Notes under the pieces: model-generated
Seen by the model: the letters and a program-made list of their open reading frames with translations, nothing else
Databases searched by the model: none
What the model was told of the DNA's origin: nothing
Position numbers and translations under genes: made by a program
Source of the DNA: UBA3305 sp002373555
GTDB taxonomy: Bacteria > Bacillota > Clostridia > Lachnospirales > Lachnospiraceae
Direction: 5' to 3'
NCBI GenBank assembly: GCA_946612455.1
Contig: CAMOER010000032.1
Span: forward strand, 1-29,709
Length of the DNA stretch: 29,709 bases
Shown here: one piece after another, positions 22,971-29,709 of the stretch
Layout of the letters: every line of letters starts with the position of its first letter
Numbering within the stretch: the stretch's first letter is position 1

Positions 22971-22999
22971 TTGAGAAGGGTTCGCTGAAACTTTATACT
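22971..22999 (+). promoter_or_regulatory. Promoter of the secreted LRR protein gene
   Basis: TTGAGA (22971-22976) and TATACT (22994-22999) are spaced by exactly 17 bases, each one mismatch from consensus. The start is near 23006, giving a leader of about 67 bases with a small CCGGG/CCCGG hairpin. Confidence 0.65.
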
Positions 23000-23072
23000 G
23001 ATTGCATAACGAAGCCGGGCGGTCCGGGCAGCGGAAGACCCGGCAGATGAACAGTATAAAGAGGTGAAGACG

Positions 23073-25616
23073 ATGAAGAAAGCAGTGTGCACAGTATGGC
23101 TCCCTATGATCTTTCTTCTGCTCGGAATGCTCTTCCTGCCCGGGAAGGCTTTCGCAGCGGAAGTGACCGGTGAGGTCAGTGACAGAGATGTTGCCTGGAC
23201 TTTCAAAGACGGTACGCTGACGATCGAAGGGACAGCGATGATCGGCTGGTCGGGAACCGACAGCTCCAGTACCCGGAGCGGCTCCGGATGGTGGGATGAT
23301 GAAGGATCCGGCGTGGAGAAAGAGGAGATCAAAAAGGTTGTGATCTGTGATGGAATTCCGAAGATCGGCGGCATGTCCTTCTTAAGCTGCACAAATCTGG
23401 AAGAAGTTACGGTGCCGGAGTCTGTAAAATCGATTGGATTCCGGGCTTTCCGGGGCTGCACAAGTCTGCAGGGGATCACGCTGACAAATGTGACGACGAT
23501 CGACAAAGGTGCTTTCTATGACTGTTCTTCCCTTGCCTATGCGAAACTGCCTGCCATCAGAACGATCAGCACACAGGCGTTTTTTAACTGCTCTGCGCTT
23601 GGCAGCGTGGATCTCGGATCGAATACCGGTATCAGTATCGGTGAGAAAGCATTCTCCGGCTGCCAGATCAAAAGCCTTACGCTGTCGGCAGGCGTAAAGC
23701 TCGCAGCATACAGTTTGCTGGGCTGCGATAAAATTATTTTCGCGGGAGATCCGGGAACGATCGAGAGCAATGCGCTTTCTCATATTAGCAAAGTGGAATT
23801 TACGGATGCGTTTACCGTGATCCCTAATTCCATGTTCAGCGGTTGCAGAAATCTGCAGTCTGTGGAGATCTCCGGCGGTGTGACGGAAATCGGAAAGTAT
23901 GCTTTCAGCCGCTGCGACAGTCTGGCGGAAGTCGTGATTTCGAAAAATGTTGCTTCGATCGGCGATTTTGCTTTCAGCGGCTGTACGGAACTGGCAAATG
24001 TATTTTATACCGGAACGGAAGCCGAATGGAACGCAATCAGCGCGGATCGCTCGTGTAATACTTATCTCTTTGGTGCATGCGTGTATTACGGCACTGATCA
24101 TATGCCGGAGGATGTAACTGCTTCCGGAACATGCGGCTCGTACATTCGATGGCAGATCAGGGACGGCGTCATGACGATCAGCGGGACCGGGACGGATTTC
24201 GTCCAGCAGTCCAATACCTGGAAAAAGCTTTCTTTTTCCAAAGTAGAGATTACGGCACCGATCACGGAACTTGGGGATTATTCTTTTTATAATTGCGAAG
24301 GTCTGAAGACAGCTGTGCTGCCGCAGACGGTCAAAAAGATCGGCGCGTATGCATTCCAGGGTACACACCTCTCGCAGATCAACCTTCCGGAGGGGCTTGA
24401 GACGATCGGCGATGCTGCCTTTTCCGGCAGCTTCTACGGCAGGATGCATCTTCCTTCCACGCTGAAAAGTCTGGGGGAAAATGTCTTCTGGTTCTGCGGG
24501 CTTACGGAAATCAATATCCCGAAGAACCTGACGGAACTGGATTTCGCAGATGATTTTCTGGACGGATGCTACGGTTTGGAAAAGATATCCGTTGATGCCG
24601 GAAATCCTGCCTACGACAGCAGAGATAACTGCAATGCGGTCATCGACAGCAAGACCGGCAGGATTGTTTATGCAACGGATAATACGAAAATACCGTTAGG
24701 AGTGACCGGCATAAATGACTATGCTTATAGAAATACAAATGAGATGGCATTGAAGGAGGTCGAGATCCCTGCTTCGGTCACTTATATCGGATATGGTTTT
24801 GAAGGCGCTTATCTGAAACGGCTTTACTATGCCGGGACAGAAGCACAGTGGAAAAATGTAACATATTATTTCGATGATGACCGGACGAGAGTGATCTGCG
24901 GAGGCACAAAGGCGCAGACAGAAGCGGCCTGTGAGAAGGTCGTGAAACAGTTTGAGGTGCTGGGATATGAAATAACTGCGGATAATTATAAACAGTTCGA
25001 GGCGGCGTTTAAAAACTTCCGGGCACTGACAGCATCGCAGCAGGCCTATATCCTGTGCGATGATTACCCCAGAACAAGCAGCGGGTTCACCATGTCGGTA
25101 TATGACACGCCGGAAGACCTGGAAAAAGAGATCGCTGCGGCAAAGGCCGGCGGTACGGGAAAGACGGAAAATACTGGGGATGCGGATAAAGAAGCGGAAA
25201 CGGATTCGGAGGAGAATCCGAAAGAGAATCCAAAGACCGCAGAGGATCCGCAGAACAGCCCGAAAACGGTGACCGCCGCCAGTTATAAACAGGCGAAGGC
25301 AGCAGCGCAGAAGCTGAAAGTGAAATCCTTCAGGGTGAAGGCACAGAAAGGAAAGAAGGCAAAGCTTACCTGGAAGGTCCAGAAAAAAGCATCCGGCTAT
25401 CAGGTGCAGTACAGCCGGAAGAAGAATTTTAAGAAAGCGAAGAAGCTGACCGTAAAACGCGCTAAAAAGAAAACCGTGACTGCAAAGAAGCTGACCGCGA
25501 AGAAGATGTGGTACTTCCGGATCCGGCCGTATTCCGTCATCAGGAATACCAAAGGAAAGAATACGATAGTATATGGGAAGTGGACGAAGGCAGTCAGAAT
25601 AAAAGCAAAAGCATAA
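23073..25616 (+). CDS. Secreted BspA-type leucine-rich-repeat surface protein
   Basis: 847 residues from the ATG at 23073, which GAGGTG (23061-23066) precedes; an in-frame GTG nine bases upstream is inside that site. A signal peptide (IFLLLGMLFLPGKAFA) is cleaved near residue 28. About 60-330 and 370-600 are LRR_5 repeats of the type IGFRAFRGCTSLQGITL, EIGKYAFSRCDSLAEVVI and IGDFAFSGCTELANVFY. Around 665-715 is a helical module (FKNFRALTASQQAYIL). An acidic/Pro linker (EENPKENPKTAEDPQNSPK) leads to a lysine-rich FN3-like C-terminal domain. No LPxTG motif is seen. BspA-like proteins mediate binding to host or other cells. The signal peptide, linker and Lys-rich tail resemble those of the 4436 gene product. 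The promoter suggests LytTR control. Confidence 0.87.
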   Translation: MKKAVCTVWLPMIFLLLGMLFLPGKAFAAEVTGEVSDRDVAWTFKDGTLTIEGTAMIGWSGTDSSSTRSGSGWWDDEGSGVEKEEIKKVVICDGIPKIGGMSFLSCTNLEEVTVPESVKSIGFRAFRGCTSLQGITLTNVTTIDKGAFYDCSSLAYAKLPAIRTISTQAFFNCSALGSVDLGSNTGISIGEKAFSGCQIKSLTLSAGVKLAAYSLLGCDKIIFAGDPGTIESNALSHISKVEFTDAFTVIPNSMFSGCRNLQSVEISGGVTEIGKYAFSRCDSLAEVVISKNVASIGDFAFSGCTELANVFYTGTEAEWNAISADRSCNTYLFGACVYYGTDHMPEDVTASGTCGSYIRWQIRDGVMTISGTGTDFVQQSNTWKKLSFSKVEITAPITELGDYSFYNCEGLKTAVLPQTVKKIGAYAFQGTHLSQINLPEGLETIGDAAFSGSFYGRMHLPSTLKSLGENVFWFCGLTEINIPKNLTELDFADDFLDGCYGLEKISVDAGNPAYDSRDNCNAVIDSKTGRIVYATDNTKIPLGVTGINDYAYRNTNEMALKEVEIPASVTYIGYGFEGAYLKRLYYAGTEAQWKNVTYYFDDDRTRVICGGTKAQTEAACEKVVKQFEVLGYEITADNYKQFEAAFKNFRALTASQQAYILCDDYPRTSSGFTMSVYDTPEDLEKEIAAAKAGGTGKTENTGDADKEAETDSEENPKENPKTAEDPQNSPKTVTAASYKQAKAAAQKLKVKSFRVKAQKGKKAKLTWKVQKKASGYQVQYSRKKNFKKAKKLTVKRAKKKTVTAKKLTAKKMWYFRIRPYSVIRNTKGKNTIVYGKWTKAVRIKAKA

Positions 25617-25626
25617 GGATGTGTGG

Positions 25627-25652
25627 CCGCACCGGGAACGGTGCGGTTTTTT
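25627..25652 (+). terminator. Terminator after the LRR gene
   Basis: CCGCACCG (25627-25634) pairs with CGGTGCGG (25639-25646) around a GGAA tetraloop and is followed by six T. It lies 10 bases after the stop. Confidence 0.85.
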
Positions 25653-25690
25653 GCGTGGGACAGCCCTCCTTCAGGCTATGACGGCGGAAT

Positions 25691-25762
25691 GAGAGCATTA
25701 CGATCGCCGCGCTTTCTTTCCTGATGTTCTTCTCTGTTGTGATCTGGTATGTCAGGAAGTAA
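25691..25762 (+). pseudogene. C-terminal fragment of a membrane protein
   Basis: One frame reads ITIAALSFLMFFSVVIWYVRK and then stops (TAA 25760-25762), a typical last transmembrane helix with a positive tail. There is no start codon or upstream coding, so it appears to be a deletion remnant. It is convergent with the LysR remnant that follows. Confidence 0.35.
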
Positions 25763-25787
25763 TGGATCAGTAAATGAGGGCGAAGGC

Positions 25788-26286
25788 TTATAACGTCAAT
25801 TCTATTTCGATCATGTATTTCACAAAATCTGCCGCAGCCCGAAGAGGTTCCTTTGGCAGCGCCGCGACAACAACTCGTTCGGCAGGAGGATCCAGAGGCC
25901 GGATACAAATGCCCTCCGGCTGATTCTGCAGAGAAAGGCCGGGGACAACCGTGATGCCGAGTTCCTTTGACACCATTTTCAGAAGTGTCGTATCGTCATC
26001 CGTTTCTACCCGGATGATCTGGCATCCCGCTCGCGAAGCTTCGCTTCATCCCATGCGTAAGAACTGAAGGTCACAGGTGATTCCAGAACCGTATAACCGG
26101 AGAGAGCATCAATATGGATGTTCTCTTGACGCTGATATCAAACAGGACATCTGGATGGTGTTTTCTGTAACCGGCAATCACTTCGGGAAGCCAGCTGTTG
26201 CTGATGCTGGAGAAGGCGCCAAGACGGATCGGAAGAGCTCTGCCCGTAGCGATCAGATCGGCTTCTACAAATTCAGCAGTCATCAC
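25788..26286 (-). pseudogene. LysR regulator remnant without DNA-binding domain
   Basis: Two minus-strand pieces encode parts of a LysR effector domain: LPIRLGAFSSISNSWLPEVI then AGYRKHHPDVLFDIS (26286-26071), and MVSKELGITVVPGLSLQNQP then EGICIRPLDPP with the family's usual ending (25976-25788; coding extends upstream as TDDDTTLLK). The middle is frameshifted or deleted around 26030-26070, where the small palindrome GCGAAGCTTCGC lies. The N-terminal helix-turn-helix is absent. Nothing functional is expected from it. Confidence 0.65.
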
Positions 26287-26308
26287 TGAAGCTGGGATTG
26301 ACAGAGTC

Positions 26309-26335
26309 AGCCGGATAAAGATCCGGCTGCATTTT
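26309..26335 (+). terminator. Hairpin, possible weak terminator
   Basis: AGCCGGAT (26309-26316) pairs with ATCCGGCT (26321-26328) around AAAG and is followed by GCATTTTAT. It lies between the LysR remnant and the small membrane peptide gene. Confidence 0.4.
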
Positions 26336-26382
26336 ATCTGAAGTCAGTCCGGCGCAGACCGGATGGGAACAGGAGGACAGTT

Positions 26383-26550
26383 ATGGCAAGTATCGGGCAA
26401 TTTGCGATATGGCAGATATTATTGCAGGTGGAGCGGCAGGTCTTTTTTTCCAGGTTCCCGACAGATGCATTCCGCAGGCTGATGATCACCGTGTGCGGGC
26501 TGGCCTTTTTTGTAATCGGCATAGCCGTCTTTCTTACATTTGTAATGTGA
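26383..26550 (+). CDS. Small single-helix membrane protein (55 residues)
   Basis: A 55-residue frame begins MASIGQFAIWQILLQVERQV and ends with LMITVCGLAFFVIGIAVFLTFVM, a single hydrophobic helix reaching the C-terminus. A strong AGGAGG (26371-26376) lies at good distance before the ATG, and a terminator at 26664-26708 lies downstream. The N-terminal part is amphipathic with a short basic stretch (SRFPTDAFRR) just before the helix, so the C-terminus probably faces outside or stays in the membrane. I do not recognise the family. It could be a small regulatory membrane protein, a toxin of a type I system or a fragment of a larger gene. Confidence 0.55.
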   Translation: MASIGQFAIWQILLQVERQVFFSRFPTDAFRRLMITVCGLAFFVIGIAVFLTFVM

Positions 26551-26663
26551 ATCCGTCGACATTAAGCGTCGTTGTCAATCGACAGTTCGGCTATGCAAAG
26601 ACAGTTTAGCGAGAAATTGCCAAAAACATGAATCCAATGGTCATATTTATATAAGTGGTTTGT

Positions 26664-26708
26664 AAAGCTGATTTTTGTGACAGCAGCACAATAATCAGCT
26701 TTGTTTTT
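26664..26708 (+). terminator. Terminator upstream of pyruvate kinase
   Basis: AAAGCTGATT (26664-26673) pairs with AATCAGCTTT (26693-26702), with an inner TTGTG/CACAA stem, and is followed by GTTTTTG. It separates the small-peptide transcript from the pyruvate kinase promoter. Confidence 0.7.
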
Positions 26709-26721
26709 GTCTGAGCGTCTG

Positions 26722-26750
26722 TTGTCGTCCCATTGAATCTGTTTTATGAT
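26722..26750 (+). promoter_or_regulatory. Promoter of pyruvate kinase
   Basis: TTGTCG (26722-26727) and TATGAT (26745-26750) are spaced by 17 bases, giving a start near 26757 and a leader of about 63 bases. Confidence 0.5.
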
Positions 26751-26819
26751 GATATCAAACCTATCAGAAGCTGACGGAGATACACCTGCAGCATCGAATA
26801 TCCAGGAGGCGCATTGAAT

Positions 26820-28232
26820 ATGAGAAAAACAAAGATTATCTGTACGATCGGACCAGCCAGCGAAGATCCGGCCGTGCTGCGAGAACTGTGTCTGGCCGGA
26901 ATGAATGTCGCCAGGCTGAATTTCTCGCATGGTACCCATGAGGAACACCTGAAAAAGATCCGGACCATCAAGGCTGTACGGGAAGAACTGGATCTGCCCG
27001 TGGCCATCATGCTGGATACCAAGGGCCCGGAATATCGGATCGGGACTTTCCGGGAAGGGAAGATCCGGCTGGAGGATGGGGCTGATTTTACCTTTACAAC
27101 CCGGGACATAGCGGGAGATGAGCATATCGTATCGGTCAGCTACAAAGGACTGGCCGGGGAGCTGGATCCCGGAGACAGAGTACTTGTGAACAACGGTCTG
27201 GTCATTTTCGAGGTACAGAGCATAGAAGGAACGGAGATTCACTGCCGGGTGATCAACGGCGGCGTGCTCTCAGACCGCAAGAGCATGAGCTTTCCGGGCA
27301 AGGTCATGCATCAGGTTTACCTGAGCGGGCAGGATAAGGCCGATCTGCTGTTCGGCATCGAAAATGATGTGGATTATATCGCAGCATCCTTTGTATCCTG
27401 TAAACAGGATCTCGTGGATCTGAAGGAATTTCTGAAGGCGCACGGCGGAGAGGAGATCGACGTTATCGCCAAGATCGAAAATCAGTCCGGTGTGGACAAT
27501 ATCGATGAAATCTGCACTGCCTGCGAAGGAATCATGGTGGCCCGCGGTGATCTGGGCGTAGAAGTACCTTTTGCGGAGCTGCCTGCGATTCAGAAATATC
27601 TGATCGAAGAATGCCGCATGCGCGGCAAGCGCGTCATTACGGCCACGGAGATGCTGGAGAGCATGATCACGAATCCAAGACCCACAAGGGCGGAAATCAG
27701 CGACGTGGCCAATGCTGTTTACGACGGTACCAGCGCCGTCATGCTTTCCGGGGAATCGGCAGCGGGCAGATTCCCGGTGGAATCTGTGCGCGTGATGAGT
27801 GAAATCGCCGAAGAAACGGAACGGCACATCGATTATACCGGACATTTCCGGAACCGTGCCTTCGAGATCCACAGCAGGGTGGACGCCATCTCCCACGCAG
27901 CCTGCACGATGGCGGTGGATCTGAACGCAAAGGCGATCGTGGTAACCTCTTTAAGCGGCCTGACGGTGCGCATGGTATCCCGTTTCCGGGTTCCGATCAC
28001 CATCCTTGGACTGGCGACCCGGAAGAAGGCCTGGTATAAGCTGTCCCTCTCCTGGGGTGTGGTACCGGTGCTTACCGAACAGTTCCCGAACATGGAGGTG
28101 CTGAACTTCTATGCACTGCGGGCAGCCAGAGATGTGCTCAGGCTGGACGCGGGAGATACTGTCGTCATGACCGGCGGCAACACGAACGGGGAGAGCGGCA
28201 ACACGAATGTGATCCGGATCGAGACTGTGTAA
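26820..28232 (+). CDS. pyk: Pyruvate kinase
   Basis: 470 residues. It converts phosphoenolpyruvate and ADP to pyruvate and ATP at the end of glycolysis. Family motifs appear in order: TKIICTIGPAS, NVARLNFSHG, IMLDTKGPEYR, AASFVSCKQDLVDLKEFL, VIAKIENQSGVDNIDEI, GIMVARGDLGVEVP, and the signature ITATEMLESMITNPRPTRAE followed by SDVANAVYDGTSAVMLSGES. It is the short form, without the extra C-terminal PEP-utiliser domain found in many Bacilli. The ATG at 26820 gives the standard start MRKTKIICTIGP; a TTG six bases earlier is closer to AGGAGG (26804-26809) and is the alternative. It has its own promoter and lies between degraded regions, so it looks monocistronic. Confidence 0.95.
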   Translation: MRKTKIICTIGPASEDPAVLRELCLAGMNVARLNFSHGTHEEHLKKIRTIKAVREELDLPVAIMLDTKGPEYRIGTFREGKIRLEDGADFTFTTRDIAGDEHIVSVSYKGLAGELDPGDRVLVNNGLVIFEVQSIEGTEIHCRVINGGVLSDRKSMSFPGKVMHQVYLSGQDKADLLFGIENDVDYIAASFVSCKQDLVDLKEFLKAHGGEEIDVIAKIENQSGVDNIDEICTACEGIMVARGDLGVEVPFAELPAIQKYLIEECRMRGKRVITATEMLESMITNPRPTRAEISDVANAVYDGTSAVMLSGESAAGRFPVESVRVMSEIAEETERHIDYTGHFRNRAFEIHSRVDAISHAACTMAVDLNAKAIVVTSLSGLTVRMVSRFRVPITILGLATRKKAWYKLSLSWGVVPVLTEQFPNMEVLNFYALRAARDVLRLDAGDTVVMTGGNTNGESGNTNVIRIETV

Positions 28233-28428
28233 CCTGCTGCAGACGGAGATATCAGGGGACTTCAGAATTGAAACATAAGATCAGAGTCATAGCTGAAACG
28301 GAAAAGATCATGAAGAAACTGACCGGCGCCCTTTCGGCTGTTGTCTCCAGGCTGATGAATGTTACGGGGAAGGATGCCGGAGGAGCTGCTGCAGTACGCG
28401 CTGACGGATATGATTATTGAGAAAGAGG
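28233..28428 (+). other. Degraded coding debris after pyruvate kinase
   Basis: Short open stretches in different frames look protein-like but join to nothing: KIMKKLTGALSAVVSRLMN (from about 28305) and, in another frame, MPEELLQYALTDMIIEKEDD (from about 28374). The change of frame and the lack of a ribosome binding site suggest an eroded small gene. No terminator for pyruvate kinase was recognised here. Confidence 0.3.
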
Positions 28429-29237
28429 ATGATCGGCGCTTCCCATGAGTTCAATCAGGGGGATAAAACAAAAGAATTTCTGCTGTTTGGCAAAGGATCT
28501 GTTTGTACCGATGACAGTGTGATGAGCATTGCGGTGGCGGAGGCGCTGCTGGATGCCAGAGAGAAGGGCGCTGAAATGGACGGGGCGGCAGTTAAGAAGA
28601 TGCTTGACGCTTCGATGTGACGCTGGGGAAATAAATATCCGAATGCAGGCTATGGCAGAAGATTCAGCTGGTGGCTGGAGAATCCATGTATTGGCCCTTA
28701 TGGAAGCTATGGAAACGGATCCGCTATGCGTGTATCTGCAGCAGGATGGCTATACAGCAGTTTTGAAACCACCAGAAAAATGGCGAGATGGACTGCCGAG
28801 TTTGCACACAACCATCCGGAGGGAATCAAGGGCGCAGAAGCAACGGCCAGTGCGATCTTCAAGGCAAGAAACCATTCGGATAAGGAAGAAATCTGCGATT
28901 ACATTGTGCGTGAATTCGGTTATGACCTTAGCTGCACTTGCGATGAGATCCGGCCGGGATACCATCATGTGGAAAGCTGTCAGGAAACAGTGCCGGAAGC
29001 TGTTACGGCATTTCTGGAGGGAAATGATTTTGAGGATGTGATCCGGACGGCAGTATCCTTGGGCGGAGACTACGACACTCTGACCTGTATCGCCGGCAGT
29101 ATTGCGGAAGTTTTTATGGCGTCCCGATCGGTATGATCGCAGAATGCAAGAGCCGTATGGAAGAGGATATGCGGGCGGTCATGGATCATTTTGATAAGGC
29201 AGTCAGCAGGTGCCGGAGCCATACTGCAGACAGCCTT
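28429..29237 (+). pseudogene. Broken ADP-ribosylglycohydrolase, paralogue of the 17974 gene
   Basis: The frame is recognisable for nearly its whole length but carries three lesions. After MIGA the metal-binding GDIVGS segment is missing (MIGASHEFNQGDKTKEFLLF). A TGA at 28618-28620 interrupts it between KKMLDASM and RWGNKYPNAGYG in the same frame. Near 29110 one T appears lost from a T-run, so GSIAEVF changes frame before YGVPIGMIAECKSRMEED. Intact motifs include TDDSVMSIAVAEALL, GSYGNGSAMRVSAAGW, AHNHPEGIKGAEATA and SLGGDYDTLTCIAGSIAE, where the last has Y for the usual S. It resembles the gene at 17974 but is clearly diverged, so it is not a recent duplicate. Confidence 0.8.
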
Positions 29238-29554
29238 GACAATGAAGAACTGGTCACAGCTATGAGATCCGCCCATGAAGACAATCCAAAGAGGCATTTT
29301 TAAAGGTGTTGAATCTGTTGGCAAAGAGGATCGCCGAAAGAGGCGAAATTATTCTGACGGTTCAGATGCCTCAGGCTGTTTTCAATATGCTCGGAGATCT
29401 GAACAATATCAAGGTCGGAGACACGGTGACTTCTACTGAAGAAATCCGTATGAAGCATTAGACACTTACCGACAATGACGGCGGGGTCTGGTATGTGGCA
29501 TTTACCGATTATGAGGAAGCCGGAAGGGGTGAAGCATCTTCCTCGGTCAATTAA
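29238..29554 (+). pseudogene. SseB-like C-terminal fragment, frameshifted and interrupted
   Basis: Following the ADP-ribosylglycohydrolase remnant, one frame reads DNEELVTAMRSAHEDNP. A one-base shift near 29288 then continues as KEAFLKVLNLLAKRIAERGE and IILTVQMPQ. An in-frame TAG (29459-29461) precedes TLTDNDGGVWYVAFTDYEEA. This order resembles SseB-type domains (enhanced serine sensitivity). It may have been fused to the glycohydrolase, because no start codon or ribosome site separates them. The call is from pattern memory and is weak. Confidence 0.4.
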
Positions 29555-29655
29555 AAGCTTAAACAGCTTGTCTTTGAAGCAGCATATAAAAGATGCTGTT
29601 CTGAATGAACATATGCTGCATATGGGAGGGATGTTCTAAATAAAGGACGGCACCA

Positions 29656-29705
29656 TTGAAAAATAGCTGGCGCATTCTCGTGACTTCGGTCGTGAGTTAG
29701 CCAGC
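29656..29705 (+). repeat. Repeat copy with nested hairpin, TTGAAAAATAGCTGGC family
   Basis: Its first 26 bases are identical to 16776-16801. It continues into a hairpin: GCTGGC (29666-29671) with GCCAGC (29700-29705), enclosing CTCGTGAC (29677-29684) and GTCGTGAG (29689-29696) around a TTCG tetraloop, with two G-T pairs. It may be the terminal part of a small mobile or structured element cut by the window end. The preceding 29555-29655 shows no gene. Confidence 0.7.
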
Positions 29706-29709
29706 CTTA

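Noticed and set aside
28618..28620. TGA as a recoded codon (selenocysteine or Trp) in the second ADP-ribosylglycohydrolase
   Set aside because: The family has no conserved Cys or Trp at this place, no recoding hairpin was noticed after it, and the same gene has a deletion and a frameshift, so plain decay is simpler.

Overview
The window looks like a chromosomal segment of a Gram-positive, anaerobic Bacillota, most likely a Clostridia (Lachnospiraceae-like) gut bacterium. The reasons are strong AGGAGG-type ribosome binding sites, a flavin-based 2-hydroxyacid dehydrogenase/Etf operon whose EtfA carries a ferredoxin domain, a circularly permuted membrane-anchored GH3 enzyme, BspA-type leucine-rich-repeat surface proteins, a LytTR/GHKL signalling operon, and a double-glycine peptide with radical-SAM maturase debris. 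GC is roughly half by eye. No rRNA, tRNA, CRISPR array or intact transposase was seen.

Layout. 1-4.4 kb: a Dabb-domain protein, a 261-bp hairpin-rich repeat, then a tightly overlapping operon (FAD-linked dehydrogenase, EtfB, ferredoxin-EtfA), followed 19 bp later by a secreted Lys-rich surface protein. 6.1-9.2 kb: a LysR regulator divergent from a Gfo/Idh/MocA oxidoreductase, with overlapping promoters and a T-N11-A operator, then an AlkD-like DNA glycosylase. 9.3-13.4 kb (minus strand): a CoA-acylating aldehyde dehydrogenase, then a translationally coupled LysR-cardiolipin synthase pair. 13.65-16.68 kb: a 1010-residue GH3 enzyme with the catalytic barrel at its C-terminal end and membrane helices at both ends.

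16.7-19.9 kb is an accessory, decaying island. It holds a terminator, a repeat, an IS200/IS605-type right-end scar, a Cys-rich RiPP-like precursor with its own promoter, and a fused remnant joining a radical-SAM maturase N-terminus to a second precursor's C-terminus. An ADP-ribosylglycohydrolase and a broken AraC regulator containing a perfect 58-bp palindrome follow.

20.0-25.6 kb holds what looks like a complete signalling circuit. A LytTR response regulator, a multi-helix pseudokinase and a short GHKL histidine kinase are encoded on the minus strand. On the plus strand is a secreted leucine-rich-repeat protein whose promoter (TTGAGA-17-TATACT) is preceded by two 19-bp direct repeats phased at 21 bp, the geometry of LytTR-activated promoters.

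25.6-29.7 kb: a corridor of gene fragments (membrane-protein tail, LysR remnant), a 55-residue membrane peptide, pyruvate kinase, a second ADP-ribosylglycohydrolase broken by several lesions and trailing an SseB-like fragment, and a second, fuller copy of the repeat seen at 16.8 kb.
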